Positions 41,088-50,867 of a DNA stretch of 57,191 bases are shown here, in pieces. A program made the translations under genes and the position numbers. Below the pieces are notes generated by a model, which saw only the letters and a program-made list of their open reading frames with translations, did not search any database and was not told the DNA's origin. Every line of letters starts with the position of its first letter. The first letter of the stretch is position 1. The stretch covers positions 1 through 57,191 of the forward strand of contig JAFSXC010000086.1 of assembly GCA_017450105.1 (NCBI GenBank), read 5' to 3'. Source of the stretch: Lachnospiraceae bacterium. GTDB lineage: Bacteria; Bacillota; Clostridia; Lachnospirales; Lachnospiraceae.

Positions 41088-43310
41088 GTGGAGGGGAAAC
41101 CCTTGCAGGGGAACGGTGTGAAAAAACCCGTCCGGTCAGGCGTTGCGCGCGTGCCCGTCGTTATGCAGATGGAGGCGATGGAATGCGGAGCCGCCTGCCT
41201 GGCGATGGTGTGTGCATATTATCATAAATGGATACCGCTGGAGAAAATGCGGCTCATGTGCGGCGTGTCCAGAGACGGCGCCAGCGCGAAAAACGTGGTG
41301 CGGGCGGCCAGAGCCTACGGACTGTCTGCCGAGGGGTATCGCTTTGACCGTTCGGAGGACTTGAAGAAGAACGCGACCTTTCCCTGCATTATCCATTGGA
41401 ATTTCGAACATTTTGTAGTCCTGTGCGGCTTTCGCGGGGGCTATGCCTATCTGAACGACCCCGCCCGGGGAAATATCCGGGTGAGCATGAAGGAATTCGA
41501 CGAAGCCTTCACCGGGGTCTGTCTGTTTTTTTCGCCTGCGGAGAACTTCATACCGGACGGAAAGAAAAAGAGTCTCTTTGGCTCTGTGAAAAGATATCTT
41601 TCCGGCGCGCGCCAGGCGTTTCTGCTGCTGGGGGCAGCGATCCTGATCGGCTGCCTTCTTCAGGCTCTTTTGCCGGGCTTTCGCCGGTTCTTTTCGGACC
41701 GGCTGCTGACCGGGGAGAATGAGGAGCTGCTGACGCCCTTCCTTCTGATCCTGTTCGTGCTCTCGGTTCTGATCGTGGTGGTGGCCGCGATCCGCTCCAT
41801 CGTTACTCTCCGGCTGAAGGGGAAGCTCGTTATGACGGGAAAGGCCACCTTTTTCTGGAAGCTGCTCCGGCTTCCGACGGAGTTTTTCAGCCAGCGGATG
41901 GCCGGAGATGTGATCCTTCGTCAGAATTCCCACACCTCCATTGCGAAAACCCTGACGGAGACTCTGCTTCCGATGGTGATACAGATATTCATGATGGTCC
42001 TTTACATCGTAATGCTGTTTCGCAGCAGTCCGGTGCTGACGCTGTTTGCCGTGCTCGCGCTCGCCGTGAATCTGATCCTGGGACAGGTTCTTGCCGACCG
42101 GCGCCGGAACATTATGCGGATGCAGCTTCGTGATGAGGGAAGGCTGACCGGGACAACGCTCTATGGGATACAGATGATCGAGACGATCAAGGCCAGCGGA
42201 GCGGAGGCCGAGTATTTCCGCAGATGGGCGGGCCAGGAGGCCGTGGTCAACGCGGGTGCCGTGAAGGCGGCCCGGCTGGAGCTTACTCTCGGAGCTATTC
42301 CCGGAGCGATCCGTACCTTTATGAACCTCCTTGTGATGACGGGAGGGGTGTGGCTGTGCATGGAGGGGAGGTTCACCCTTGGAGGCATCTTATTGTTCCA
42401 GGGGGTTCTCACGATGCTGCTGACGCCGGCGGAGGGCCTGATCGAGGCCGGGTCCGCGATCCAGAAAATGAATACGGACCTGGAGCGGATCGAGGATGTG
42501 ATGGACTATCCCGAGGCTGTGTGCTTTCATGAAGAGCATGAGGAGTTTACGGATCGGGAGAATGAGACAGAGGACGAGGACTATGAAAAGCTGTCCGGGA
42601 GGATCGAGCTGAAAAACCTTTCCTTCGGCTATTCGGTGCTGGATGCTCCGCTGATCAGGGATTTTTCCCTTTCGGTGCCGCAGGGCGGAAGGATCGCCCT
42701 GGTGGGAGAGAGCGGCTGCGGAAAAAGTACGCTGGCCCGGCTGATCTCGGGGCTTTATCAGCCCTGGGGCGGGGAGATCCTCTTTGACGGAAAGCCGGCT
42801 TCCTCCATTGACCGCCGGATCTTTACAGCCTCGGTGGCCGTTGTGGACCAGGAGACCACGCTGTTTTCGGACACCGTGGCCAACAATATCAAGATGTGGG
42901 ACAATTCCATCGAGGATTTCGAAATGATCCTTGCTGCGGAGGATGCGCAGATCCGCTCCGACATCATGGAGCGGGACGGCGGCTTCATGCACCGGCTTCT
43001 GGAAGGCGGAAGAGACCTTTCGGGGGGCCAGAGACAGCAGCTTGAAATCGCCCGTGTGCTTGCCCAGGATCCGACGCTTCTGATCCTGGATGAGGCCACG
43101 AGCGCTTTGGATGCAACGACGGAGCATGAGGTGATGGACGCCGTAAAGCAGCGCGGGATCACCTGTATTCTCATTGCCCACCGCCTGTCCACCATCCGGG
43201 ACTGTGACGAGATCATCGTTCTGGAGCACGGAAGGGTTGTGGAGCGGGGAACACATGAGGAGCTGTACCAAAAGGGCGGGATCTACACGGATCTCATTTC
43301 CAACGACTGA
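41088..43310 (+). CDS. NHLM-type ABC exporter with intact C39 peptidase
   Basis: The 740-residue protein has a C39 peptidase at its N-terminus with the complete triad: Cys33 (MECGAACLAM), His108 (HWNFEHFVVL) and Asp124 (YLNDPARGN). After it come the exporter membrane domain (about 165-450) and an ATPase ([35 protein letters not shown]). Such proteins cut a double-glycine leader from a peptide while exporting it. No precursor peptide gene is seen beside it. The start is uncertain: GTG at 41088, or TTG at 41103, which has a better GGAGGGG site. Compare the peptidase-dead homologue at 9519. Confidence 0.92.
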   Translation: MEGKPLQGNGVKKPVRSGVARVPVVMQMEAMECGAACLAMVCAYYHKWIPLEKMRLMCGVSRDGASAKNVVRAARAYGLSAEGYRFDRSEDLKKNATFPCIIHWNFEHFVVLCGFRGGYAYLNDPARGNIRVSMKEFDEAFTGVCLFFSPAENFIPDGKKKSLFGSVKRYLSGARQAFLLLGAAILIGCLLQALLPGFRRFFSDRLLTGENEELLTPFLLILFVLSVLIVVVAAIRSIVTLRLKGKLVMTGKATFFWKLLRLPTEFFSQRMAGDVILRQNSHTSIAKTLTETLLPMVIQIFMMVLYIVMLFRSSPVLTLFAVLALAVNLILGQVLADRRRNIMRMQLRDEGRLTGTTLYGIQMIETIKASGAEAEYFRRWAGQEAVVNAGAVKAARLELTLGAIPGAIRTFMNLLVMTGGVWLCMEGRFTLGGILLFQGVLTMLLTPAEGLIEAGSAIQKMNTDLERIEDVMDYPEAVCFHEEHEEFTDRENETEDEDYEKLSGRIELKNLSFGYSVLDAPLIRDFSLSVPQGGRIALVGESGCGKSTLARLISGLYQPWGGEILFDGKPASSIDRRIFTASVAVVDQETTLFSDTVANNIKMWDNSIEDFEMILAAEDAQIRSDIMERDGGFMHRLLEGGRDLSGGQRQQLEIARVLAQDPTLLILDEATSALDATTEHEVMDAVKQRGITCILIAHRLSTIRDCDEIIVLEHGRVVERGTHEELYQKGGIYTDLISND

Positions 43311-43321
43311 GAGGATGAACC

Positions 43322-45499
43322 GTGGGCTTATATGATGATCAGATAAAACAGAGACAGAAAAACGATCAGACGGCCTTTTCGGAGTCCATGCGCCACATGG
43401 CCATCAGCGTGCTCGGAAGGGACGTGGGCGGCGAGGAGTTCAGTGAGCATGTGGTGACACGGGACGCCTTGAACGGGATCCTGCGCTACTACGGACAACG
43501 GCCGGCGGAGCTCCCGGAAACCGTTACGGATATGGAGGAAAGGCTGGATCTGGCCACCCGCCCCGGCGGGATCGCCTGGCGGAAGGTCCGCCTCTCGGAG
43601 GGATGGCAGAGGAAGGCCGCGGGGCCGATGCTCGCGTGGATGAAGAAGGACGGCCTGCCGACAGCGCTTATTCCGAAGCCCTTCGGCGGCTATTACGTGG
43701 AAACGCCGGGAAAAGGCAGGGAAACGGTCCGAAGGAACATGGCCCGGAAGCTGCAGGAGGAGGCCATTGTTTTTTACAGGCCCCTGCCGAAGAGGAGACT
43801 GAAGGTCCGGGATCTGTTTTCCTATATCCGGTCCTGTCTCGGGGCCGGTGATGTGGGCCTCTTTGTGGTGCTTACCCTCGTTATTACGCTGGTCGGAATG
43901 CTGATCCCGCTGACAACGAGGCTTCTTACGGGCTTTACCCTGGACCATGAGAATAAGGGACTGTTCTTCGGATCGGCCGGGTTTCTGCTCGGTGTGTTTG
44001 TGTCGATGGAGCTTCTTATGCTCGTCTGGCGGATCGCGGTCAACCGCCTGAAGACGAAGACCTCCCTGTCGCTGGAGGCGGCTATGATGCAAAGAGTATT
44101 AAGCCTGCCGGCCTCCTTTTTCCGAAATTACAGCTCCGGCGAGCTTACCAGCCGGATCACGGCAGCGAACCGGCTTTGTACGCTTCTGGTAATGAGCCTC
44201 TTTTCCACGGGACTGATCTGCCTTACGTCTTTGCTCTACCTCGTGCAGATCTATTCCCTGGCCCGCAGCCTGTTCGGACCGGCCGTTCTGCTTCTGCTGC
44301 TTTCGACCGGGGTGACCGTCGTGGAATTCCTTATGCTCGGAACGGTGAAAAGGAAGCAGATGGAGGCCGGGGCGAAGGAAAACGGTCTTTCCTATGCGCT
44401 GCTTACCGGGATGCATAAGCTCCGGCTGTCCGGCGCGGAAAAGAGGGCCTTTACGAAGTGGGCCGAGCGGGGTGCCGAAACCATGGAATATACCTACCGG
44501 CCGCCGGTGTTTTTGAGCCTGCATACGGCGATCCAGACGGGGATCTTCCTCTTCGGGACCATCCTCATCTATTTCCTTGCGGTCCGTTCACAGGTCACAC
44601 CCTCGGACTATCTGGCCTTTTCCGCGGCTTGCGGCCTGATGCTCGGAGCGTTCCTGCGCTTCTTTGACAGCGCCGGCTCTTTTGCGGAGCTGCGGTCCAT
44701 CCTTGAGCTTACAAGGCCGATCCTTGCCGCGGAACCGGAGACCTCCGGCGTAAGAGAGGTGGTTCAGGAGCTGTCCGGTGCGATCGAGCTTTCCAACGTA
44801 TCCTTCCGCTATCACGAACGGATGCCTTATATCGTGGATGGAATGAGCCTGAAGGTACGTCCGGGGGAGTATGTTGCGATCGTTGGGAAGACCGGCTGCG
44901 GCAAGAGCACCCTGCTCCGTCTCCTTCTCGGGTTCGAAATACCGGAGAGAGGCGCCATCTATTATGACGGCAGGGATATGACGAAGCTGGAGCCCCGGAC
45001 GCTCAGAAGACGGATCGGAACCGTTACCCAGGACGGGAGTCTGTTCTACGGTACGATCCTGGAAAACATAACCATCGCCGCTCCCCATGTTTCGGAGGAG
45101 CAGGCCTGGTCAGCGGCGGAGATCGCGGGGATCGCGGAGGACATCCGGCAGATGCCGATGGGGATGCACACCATCATTTCCGAGGGCCAGGGCGGAATCT
45201 CCGGCGGCCAGAAGCAGAGGCTGATGATCGCGCGGGCCATTGCGCACCAGCCGGACATCATTATGTTGGACGAGGCTACCTCGGCGCTGGACAACCGGAC
45301 GCAGAGAAAGGTTTCGGATGCGCTGGACGCCCTAAACTGTACAAGGATCGTGATAGCCCACCGCCTGTCCACCATCCGGCATTGTGACCGGATCCTGGTT
45401 CTGGACCGGGGACGGATCCGGGAGGAGGGTACTTACGAGGAGCTGATCGCCAAAAACGGCGTATTTGCCGAGCTGGTTTCACGTCAGAAAATAAATTGA
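43322..45499 (+). CDS. NHLM-type ABC exporter, permease/ATP-binding partner
   Basis: The 725-residue partner of the preceding exporter has the long N-terminal segment with the [15 protein letters not shown] hallmark near residue 146, a membrane domain (about 170-460), and an ATPase with Walker [13 protein letters not shown], signature [11 protein letters not shown] and Walker [13 protein letters not shown]. It starts with GTG, supported by GAGAGGAT upstream, and follows its partner by 11 bp. With the peptidase-exporter and the short adaptor it forms a complete NHLM export set. Its cargo peptide is probably encoded elsewhere in the genome. Confidence 0.9.
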   Translation: MGLYDDQIKQRQKNDQTAFSESMRHMAISVLGRDVGGEEFSEHVVTRDALNGILRYYGQRPAELPETVTDMEERLDLATRPGGIAWRKVRLSEGWQRKAAGPMLAWMKKDGLPTALIPKPFGGYYVETPGKGRETVRRNMARKLQEEAIVFYRPLPKRRLKVRDLFSYIRSCLGAGDVGLFVVLTLVITLVGMLIPLTTRLLTGFTLDHENKGLFFGSAGFLLGVFVSMELLMLVWRIAVNRLKTKTSLSLEAAMMQRVLSLPASFFRNYSSGELTSRITAANRLCTLLVMSLFSTGLICLTSLLYLVQIYSLARSLFGPAVLLLLLSTGVTVVEFLMLGTVKRKQMEAGAKENGLSYALLTGMHKLRLSGAEKRAFTKWAERGAETMEYTYRPPVFLSLHTAIQTGIFLFGTILIYFLAVRSQVTPSDYLAFSAACGLMLGAFLRFFDSAGSFAELRSILELTRPILAAEPETSGVREVVQELSGAIELSNVSFRYHERMPYIVDGMSLKVRPGEYVAIVGKTGCGKSTLLRLLLGFEIPERGAIYYDGRDMTKLEPRTLRRRIGTVTQDGSLFYGTILENITIAAPHVSEEQAWSAAEIAGIAEDIRQMPMGMHTIISEGQGGISGGQKQRLMIARAIAHQPDIIMLDEATSALDNRTQRKVSDALDALNCTRIVIAHRLSTIRHCDRILVLDRGRIREEGTYEELIAKNGVFAELVSRQKIN

Positions 45500-45515
45500 G
45501 AAAGGAAGAACTGTC

Positions 45516-47195
45516 ATGAAGGAGTACAAATCGGATATCGAGATTGCCCAGAGCGTCGAAAAGGAGCCCATATTCGAGGTCGCGAAAAAGGCCGGGATCG
45601 ACGAAAAATACCTGGAGCAATACGGCCGCTACAAGGCCAAGGTCGAGCTTTCCTGGCTGAAGGAACGGGAAAAGGAGCCGGACGGGAAGCTGATCCTGGT
45701 AACGGCCATTACCCCGACCCCTGCCGGAGAGGGAAAGACGACGACCTCCGTGGGGCTTACGGACGGGCTGCGAAAGATCGGGAAAAATGCGGTGGTTGCG
45801 CTGAGAGAGCCCTCGCTCGGCCCGGTATTCGGGATCAAGGGAGGCGCTGCCGGAGGCGGATGGGCGCAGGTCGTTCCGATGGAGGACATCAATCTCCATT
45901 TTACCGGAGACTTCCATGCCATCGGAGCCGCCAACAACCTCCTTGCTGCCATGCTGGATAACCACATTCAGCAGGGAAACACTCTTGGCATCGATCCGAA
46001 GCAGATCACCTGGAAGCGGGCTGTGGATATGAACGACCGGCAGCTCAGAAAAATCGTGGACGGCCTGGGCGGCAGGCTTCAGGGCGTTCCGCGGGAGGAC
46101 GGCTTTGACATTACCGTGGCCTCTGAGATCATGGCGGTTTTATGTCTTTCCGCGGGGCTTTCGGATCTAAAGGCCCGGCTGGGGCGGATCGTAGTCGGCT
46201 ATACCTATGACGGGGCGCCGGTGACGGCGCATGATCTGAAGGCGGAGGGCGCGATGACGGCCCTTTTGAAGGATGCCCTGAAGCCGAATCTGGTCCAGAC
46301 GCTGGAGGGGACGCCGGCTTTTGTTCATGGCGGACCGTTTGCGAACATCGCCCATGGCTGCAATTCCGTTCTGGCTACCCGGATGGCGCTGAAGGCAGCG
46401 GATTATGCGGTTACGGAGGCGGGCTTTGCCGCGGATCTCGGTGCGGAAAAGTTTTTGGACATCAAATGCCGGATGGCGGGGTTACGTCCCAGCGCGGTGG
46501 TCGTTGTGGCCACGGTACGAGCCCTGAAATATCACGGGGGCGTGCCGAAGGATCAGCTTTCCGTAGAAAACCTGGAGGCTCTGAAGAAGGGTATGCCGAA
46601 CCTCCTGCAGCATGTGAACAACATGAAAAATGTATATCATCTTCCCTGCGTTGTCGCGATCAACGCCTTCCCGACGGATACCGAGGAGGAGCTTCGCCTT
46701 GTGAAGAGCGAGTGCGAGGCGCTCGGAGTCCACGCCGAGGAGAGCGATGTCTGGGCAAAGGGCGGCGAAGGCGGAATGGCTCTGGCCGAGCGGGTCGTGG
46801 CGGCCTGCGGGGAGAAGAACGACTTTACGTTTTCCTATGAAACAGAGCTCTCGATCGAGGAAAAGCTGGAGGCGATCTGCAGGCGGATCTACCATGCTGA
46901 CGGAGTTAATTTAACCCCCGCTGCCGCAAAGCAGTGTGAGAGGCTGAAAAGCCTGGGCTTTGACGGACTCCCGGTCTGCATGGCCAAGACCCAGTATTCC
47001 TTCTCGGACGATCCGGCGCTTCTCGGAGCGCCCTCGGGCTTTACGGTTACGGTGCGTGAGGTCAGGGTCAGCGCCGGGGCGGGCTTCCTTGTGGCATTGA
47101 CCGGGGAGATCATGACGATGCCGGGGCTGCCGAAGGTGCCGGCGGCGGAAAAGATCGATGTGGATGAAAACGGTGTGATCACGGGGCTGTTCTGA
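45516..47195 (+). CDS. fhs: formate--tetrahydrofolate ligase
   Basis: The 559-residue enzyme is full length and well conserved: [20 protein letters not shown] (P-loop for ATP), [32 protein letters not shown] and [20 protein letters not shown]. It forms 10-formyltetrahydrofolate from formate, ATP and tetrahydrofolate, the entry to the methyl branch of one-carbon metabolism. AAAGGAAG lies before the ATG. The stop overlaps the start of the cyclohydrolase gene (TGATG), and folD follows one base after that. The three genes encode formate activation, cyclisation and reduction in pathway order. Confidence 0.98.
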   Translation: MKEYKSDIEIAQSVEKEPIFEVAKKAGIDEKYLEQYGRYKAKVELSWLKEREKEPDGKLILVTAITPTPAGEGKTTTSVGLTDGLRKIGKNAVVALREPSLGPVFGIKGGAAGGGWAQVVPMEDINLHFTGDFHAIGAANNLLAAMLDNHIQQGNTLGIDPKQITWKRAVDMNDRQLRKIVDGLGGRLQGVPREDGFDITVASEIMAVLCLSAGLSDLKARLGRIVVGYTYDGAPVTAHDLKAEGAMTALLKDALKPNLVQTLEGTPAFVHGGPFANIAHGCNSVLATRMALKAADYAVTEAGFAADLGAEKFLDIKCRMAGLRPSAVVVVATVRALKYHGGVPKDQLSVENLEALKKGMPNLLQHVNNMKNVYHLPCVVAINAFPTDTEEELRLVKSECEALGVHAEESDVWAKGGEGGMALAERVVAACGEKNDFTFSYETELSIEEKLEAICRRIYHADGVNLTPAAAKQCERLKSLGFDGLPVCMAKTQYSFSDDPALLGAPSGFTVTVREVRVSAGAGFLVALTGEIMTMPGLPKVPAAEKIDVDENGVITGLF

Positions 47196-47812
47196 TGGAA
47201 GAGAAAAGACGGATGCAGGAGCTTTCGCTCCTGGAATTTACGGAGGCGCTTGCCGCAAAGACCCCGGTTCCGGGCGGCGGAGGCGCAGCGGCCTGTGTGG
47301 CTGCGGTGGGGATTGCCCTGGGGAGCATGACCGGAAATTATACCCTTGGGAAGAAGAAATATGAGGCCTTTGAGGAGGATGTCCGTAAGGGGATCGAGGA
47401 GGCCAAGGCGCTGAGAGAGGAGCTTCTGGCCTTCTTGGACCGGGATGCCGAGGCCTTTCTCCCGCTGTCCAAAGCCTATGGGATCCCGAAGGAGGACCCG
47501 GAACGGGATACGGTACTGGAGGCGGCGCTGAATGGGGCCGCGGAGGTGCCGCTTGCGCTGATGCGTTTATGTGTGCAGGGGCTGTCTTTGATGAAGGTAT
47601 TTCGGGAAAAGGGGTCGAGGCTGATGCAGAGCGATGTTTCCTGCGGGGTATATTTTCTGCATGCGGCCCTCCATGCGGCCTCCTTTAACGTATATATTAA
47701 TACGGAGCTTATGAAGAACAGAGACAAGGCTGCGGCTCTGGAATCGGAAGCGGGGGCTCTTCTTTCGGAGGGAGAGGCGAGCTTTGAGGCCGCGAAGGAA
47801 AGGACGGATTGA
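47195..47812 (+). CDS. fchA: methenyltetrahydrofolate cyclohydrolase of the FTCD/FchA cyclodeaminase family
   Basis: The 205-residue all-helical protein has the family signature TPVPGGGGAAACVAAVG near residue 22, the GKKKYEAFEED and LLAFLDRDAEAFLPLSKAYG segments, and the VYINTELMKN helix. Members are formimino-THF cyclodeaminases or methenyl-THF cyclohydrolases. Its position between fhs and folD, with both junctions touching, supports the cyclohydrolase role. That role is also suggested by the folD product next door, which lacks the usual cyclohydrolase residues. The start overlaps the fhs stop. Confidence 0.88.
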   Translation: MEEKRRMQELSLLEFTEALAAKTPVPGGGGAAACVAAVGIALGSMTGNYTLGKKKYEAFEEDVRKGIEEAKALREELLAFLDRDAEAFLPLSKAYGIPKEDPERDTVLEAALNGAAEVPLALMRLCVQGLSLMKVFREKGSRLMQSDVSCGVYFLHAALHAASFNVYINTELMKNRDKAAALESEAGALLSEGEASFEAAKERTD

Positions 47813-47813
47813 A

Positions 47814-48662
47814 ATGGCAAGGCTCTTGAAGGGCGCTCCCGTGACGGAGGCACTTACGAAAAAAACGGCGGAACGGGCTGCGGCGCTGAAGGAAAGGGGG
47901 ATAGAACCGACGCTTCTGATCCTGCGGATCGGAGAGCGGGAGGATGACCTGGTTTATGAAAAGGGGATCCGTAAGAGGTGCGGGCTGACCGGGGTGACGA
48001 TCCGGGAGACCGTTTTTCCGGAGAGCGTTTCGGCGGAGGAGCTGATCCGAAGCCTAGAGGAGGCGGGAACGGATGACAGCGTTCATGGGATCCTTTTGTT
48101 CCGGCCGCTGCCGAAGGGGCTGGATGAGGAAGAGGTTTTGAGGCACTTTCCGCCGGAGAAGGACGTGGACGGTTGTACCGAAGCCTCCTGCGCCGGGGTT
48201 TTTATGGGTAAGGAGCAGGGGTTTGCTCCCTGTACGGCGGAGGCGGTGATGGAGCTGCTCTCGTTTTACGGGATCGATCCGAAGGGAAAACGGGCGGTGG
48301 TGCTCGGACGCTCGCTTGTGATCGGACGCCCGGTGGCCATGCTTCTCATGCATAAACACGCTACGGTGACGATCTGTCATACCAGGACAAAGGATCCGGA
48401 CAAGGAGGCTTCGCGGGCTGAGCTTTTGATCAGTGCGGTCGGGAAGGCAGGGACTTTGACTTTGGCCTTTACGAATCCGGATCAGGTGATCGTGGATGTC
48501 GGGATCAACTGGGACGAAGCGGCAGCACGGATCGTCGGAGATGCGGATTTTGATGCGGTGGAGCCCAGGGTCGCGGCGATCACTCCGGTGCCGGGAGGCG
48601 TCGGGTCGGTGACTACGGCGGTGCTCTGCTCACATGTGGTTCGGGCGGCGGAACGTTCCTGA
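47814..48662 (+). CDS. folD: methylenetetrahydrofolate dehydrogenase (FolD) lacking cyclohydrolase residues
   Basis: The 282-residue protein has the FolD fold: HFPPEKDVDG, PCTAEAVMELL, LGRSLVIGRPVAMLL (NAD(P)-binding), VIVDVGIN and ITPVPGGVGSVT. Two residues essential for the cyclohydrolase half-reaction are changed. The Tyr-x-x-x-Lys motif reads YEKGI, with Ile52 in place of the catalytic Lys. The Gln of the usual VQLPLP motif is Phe96 (LLFRPLP). The dehydrogenase residues look intact. Loss of cyclohydrolase activity would be covered by the separate enzyme encoded directly upstream. I choose the ATG one base after that gene's stop; AAGGAAAGG is upstream. Confidence 0.93.
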   Translation: MARLLKGAPVTEALTKKTAERAAALKERGIEPTLLILRIGEREDDLVYEKGIRKRCGLTGVTIRETVFPESVSAEELIRSLEEAGTDDSVHGILLFRPLPKGLDEEEVLRHFPPEKDVDGCTEASCAGVFMGKEQGFAPCTAEAVMELLSFYGIDPKGKRAVVLGRSLVIGRPVAMLLMHKHATVTICHTRTKDPDKEASRAELLISAVGKAGTLTLAFTNPDQVIVDVGINWDEAAARIVGDADFDAVEPRVAAITPVPGGVGSVTTAVLCSHVVRAAERS

Positions 48663-48801
48663 GGGTCTGCAGGATTTACTCGGCTTGACCTGAGATGAAA
48701 AGAAGATTGGCAGGGAGGGGGTTTTGGCACCGGCCGTTGCCGAAAAAGGGTATGAACAGTACGGGAATATGTGTATTGTCAAATTTTCATATAAGTTCCA
48801 C

Positions 48802-48830
48802 TTGAAACAGGAAAACACATCTGCTACGAT
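48802..48830 (+). promoter_or_regulatory. promoter placed almost at the NlpC/P60 start codon
   Basis: TTGAAA, 17 bp, TACGAT with TGC extension. The expected transcription start is near 48837, only about 3 bp before the ATG at 48840, so the messenger may have no leader. Confidence 0.6.
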
Positions 48831-48839
48831 TAAATTGTT

Positions 48840-50204
48840 ATGAAAATAAAAGCATTATTTAATAAAAACAGAAAACAGACCAGAAGATTCCTGTCCGCGG
48901 TGCTTTGTACAGGATTTATCCTGGGCTCGGCCTCGGAGGCCTATGCTTCGACGGCGACGCTCAGGGATGCGGAGCAGAAGGCCTCGGAGGCGCAGGAAAA
49001 TCTGGGAGAGGTGAACAGCCAGATCGACTCCATCGAGGCCCAGCAGGAGACCTTAAGACGGGAGATGGATGCGATCGGCGCGGATCTTGCCAACGTGGTC
49101 CTGAACATTACCCTTCTGGAGGGCGAGCTGACGGAGACCAGAAAAGAGCTTGACGATGTGAATGTCCGGCTCAAGGACGCGAAGCAGACCGAAGCGGCGG
49201 AATATGACAGTATGAAAAAGCGGATCCGCTATATGTATGAGAACGGAGATCAGTCCGTCTGGTCCGCGCTGCTTTCCGCGAAGGGGATCTCCGATTTCCT
49301 GAACAAGATGGACTATGTGGAATCGGTGTACCTTTACGACCGGGATCTTCTGAATAAATATCAGGATACGGTGACACAGGTGACCGCCCTGAAGCACGAT
49401 GTAAAGGAAGAAGAGGCGGAGCTTGAGGAGATCGAGGTGGAGCTTGTGAATCAGCAGGCTCTGCTCGAGGAAACCCTTGCCCGGAAGCAGAAGGAGAATG
49501 AGGACGTTTCCGCCCAGCTTCAGAGCGCGAAGGCGCTGGCCAGCAAGTACGCGGCCACCATCGCGGAGCAGAACGAACGGATCCGTGCGGAGCAGGCGCG
49601 TATCGAGGAGGAAAAAGCCAGAAAGAAGGCGGAAGAGGAAGCCCGGAAACGGGAAGAGGAAGAGAAGAAGAAGGAAGAGGAGAAGAAAAAGAAGGAGGAA
49701 GAAAAGGACGACAGCTCAGGCACGACGGATGCAGGCGACTCCGGCAGCTCCTCTTCGGATACGGGAAATTACGATGTGCCTGTGGACGATGACGGCGACG
49801 ATGGCGGAGGAACGGCGGATTCCGGCGGATCGGGCGGAGGTAATCCCGGGTATTCCACCGGCATCAGCGGCCAGGCGGTTGTGGATTTTGCCTGTCAGTT
49901 CATCGGGAATCCATACGTCTATGGAGGTACAAGTCTGACCGAGGGCTGCGACTGCTCCGGCTTTACCCAGAGCGTTTTCGCCCACTTCGGCATCAGCCTT
50001 CCGAGAACCTCCTACGAGCAGTCCACGGTTGGCCAGCCGGTTTCCTATGAAAATGCGCAGCCGGGAGACATCATGTATTATACGGGGCATGTGGGAATCT
50101 ACATGGGCGGAGGCATGATCGTAAATGCCAGCACACCCGCCACCGGGATCAAAACCCAGTCGGCGACCTACCGGCCCATCGTAACAATTCGAAGAGTACT
50201 ATAG
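48840..50204 (+). CDS. secreted NlpC/P60 peptidoglycan hydrolase with coiled-coil N-terminus
   Basis: The 454-residue protein has a signal peptide (about 1-37, ending SEAYAS). Long coiled coils span about 40-285, of the PcsB/CwlO regulatory type (QIDSIEAQQETLRREMD; a KKKEEEK-rich stretch). A Ser/Gly/Asp-rich linker covers 285-340. The NlpC/P60 domain follows, with Cys in CDCSGFTQSVF, His in TGHVGIYMGGG, and Asn (IVNAST) at the third position. It cleaves peptide stems of peptidoglycan, probably during division under control of its coiled coil. No Shine-Dalgarno sequence precedes the ATG, an in-frame stop lies three codons upstream, and a promoter ends 9 bp upstream. Confidence 0.93.
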   Translation: MKIKALFNKNRKQTRRFLSAVLCTGFILGSASEAYASTATLRDAEQKASEAQENLGEVNSQIDSIEAQQETLRREMDAIGADLANVVLNITLLEGELTETRKELDDVNVRLKDAKQTEAAEYDSMKKRIRYMYENGDQSVWSALLSAKGISDFLNKMDYVESVYLYDRDLLNKYQDTVTQVTALKHDVKEEEAELEEIEVELVNQQALLEETLARKQKENEDVSAQLQSAKALASKYAATIAEQNERIRAEQARIEEEKARKKAEEEARKREEEEKKKEEEKKKKEEEKDDSSGTTDAGDSGSSSSDTGNYDVPVDDDGDDGGGTADSGGSGGGNPGYSTGISGQAVVDFACQFIGNPYVYGGTSLTEGCDCSGFTQSVFAHFGISLPRTSYEQSTVGQPVSYENAQPGDIMYYTGHVGIYMGGGMIVNASTPATGIKTQSATYRPIVTIRRVL

Positions 50205-50207
50205 CAA

Positions 50208-50867
50208 ATGAAAAAATTTTTTGTTATAATCGGGGTAGCGGCGATTTTTACGGGGATCTTGTGTTTTGCGATCCTGCGTGAGAAGAGCAATGCGCCCCTT
50301 CTCTATTCAGAAAACCTAGATCGTGTGATCGTGCGGACCGGGGAGAGGGAGTTTACCCTCCATGACCTGGCGTTTTATATCGGCTTTCAGGAAAACAAGG
50401 TGAATGAGCAGGCGCTGATCTATGACCCTGCCCATCCGTCCAACTGGTGGAATACCCATACCAACGGAAAGTTTCTGAAGACGGAGGCGCTGGAATCCGC
50501 TATAGACATGATGCTCCATGATTGGTATTATAGTAAGGATGCTGACGCGGAGGGGTTTGCGCTGACGGAGGAGGAGCAACGCTTTGTCGAAAGCGCGGCT
50601 TCGGACTATTTCTGGGATCTCGGTGAGGATGGACTGAAGGCGCTGGGGCTGACTCCGGAGGATGTGAACGGGGTCTGTGAACGGATCGCTCTTTCGGAGA
50701 AAAGGATGGATGAGCTCGCCCGGGAATCCGGACTCGACCGCGCGGTATATGAAAGCGGCGGAAAGGTCTGGGAGGAGGAGAAGGCGGCTCTGAACCCCGT
50801 GATTGACAAGGATCTTCTGCGCCGTATCCCCATGGGAAATATTACCACCGTTCGGAGGTCAGATTGA
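50208..50867 (+). CDS. membrane-anchored or secreted SurA-N/PrsA-like protein without PPIase domain
   Basis: The 219-residue protein has a single N-terminal hydrophobic segment (about 3-23, FFVIIGVAAIFTGILCFAIL) and an extracytoplasmic helical domain. Features include VIVRTGEREFTLHDLAFYIGFQEN near 43 and the following LTEEEQRFVES and GLTPEDVNGVCERIALSEKRMDEL helices. This matches the N-terminal chaperone half of SurA/PrsA-type foldases, with no parvulin domain after it. It could hold exported proteins. It lies 3 bp after the NlpC/P60 gene and overlaps the methionine aminopeptidase gene by 4 bp, so the three are one unit. Confidence 0.7.
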   Translation: MKKFFVIIGVAAIFTGILCFAILREKSNAPLLYSENLDRVIVRTGEREFTLHDLAFYIGFQENKVNEQALIYDPAHPSNWWNTHTNGKFLKTEALESAIDMMLHDWYYSKDADAEGFALTEEEQRFVESAASDYFWDLGEDGLKALGLTPEDVNGVCERIALSEKRMDELARESGLDRAVYESGGKVWEEEKAALNPVIDKDLLRRIPMGNITTVRRSD

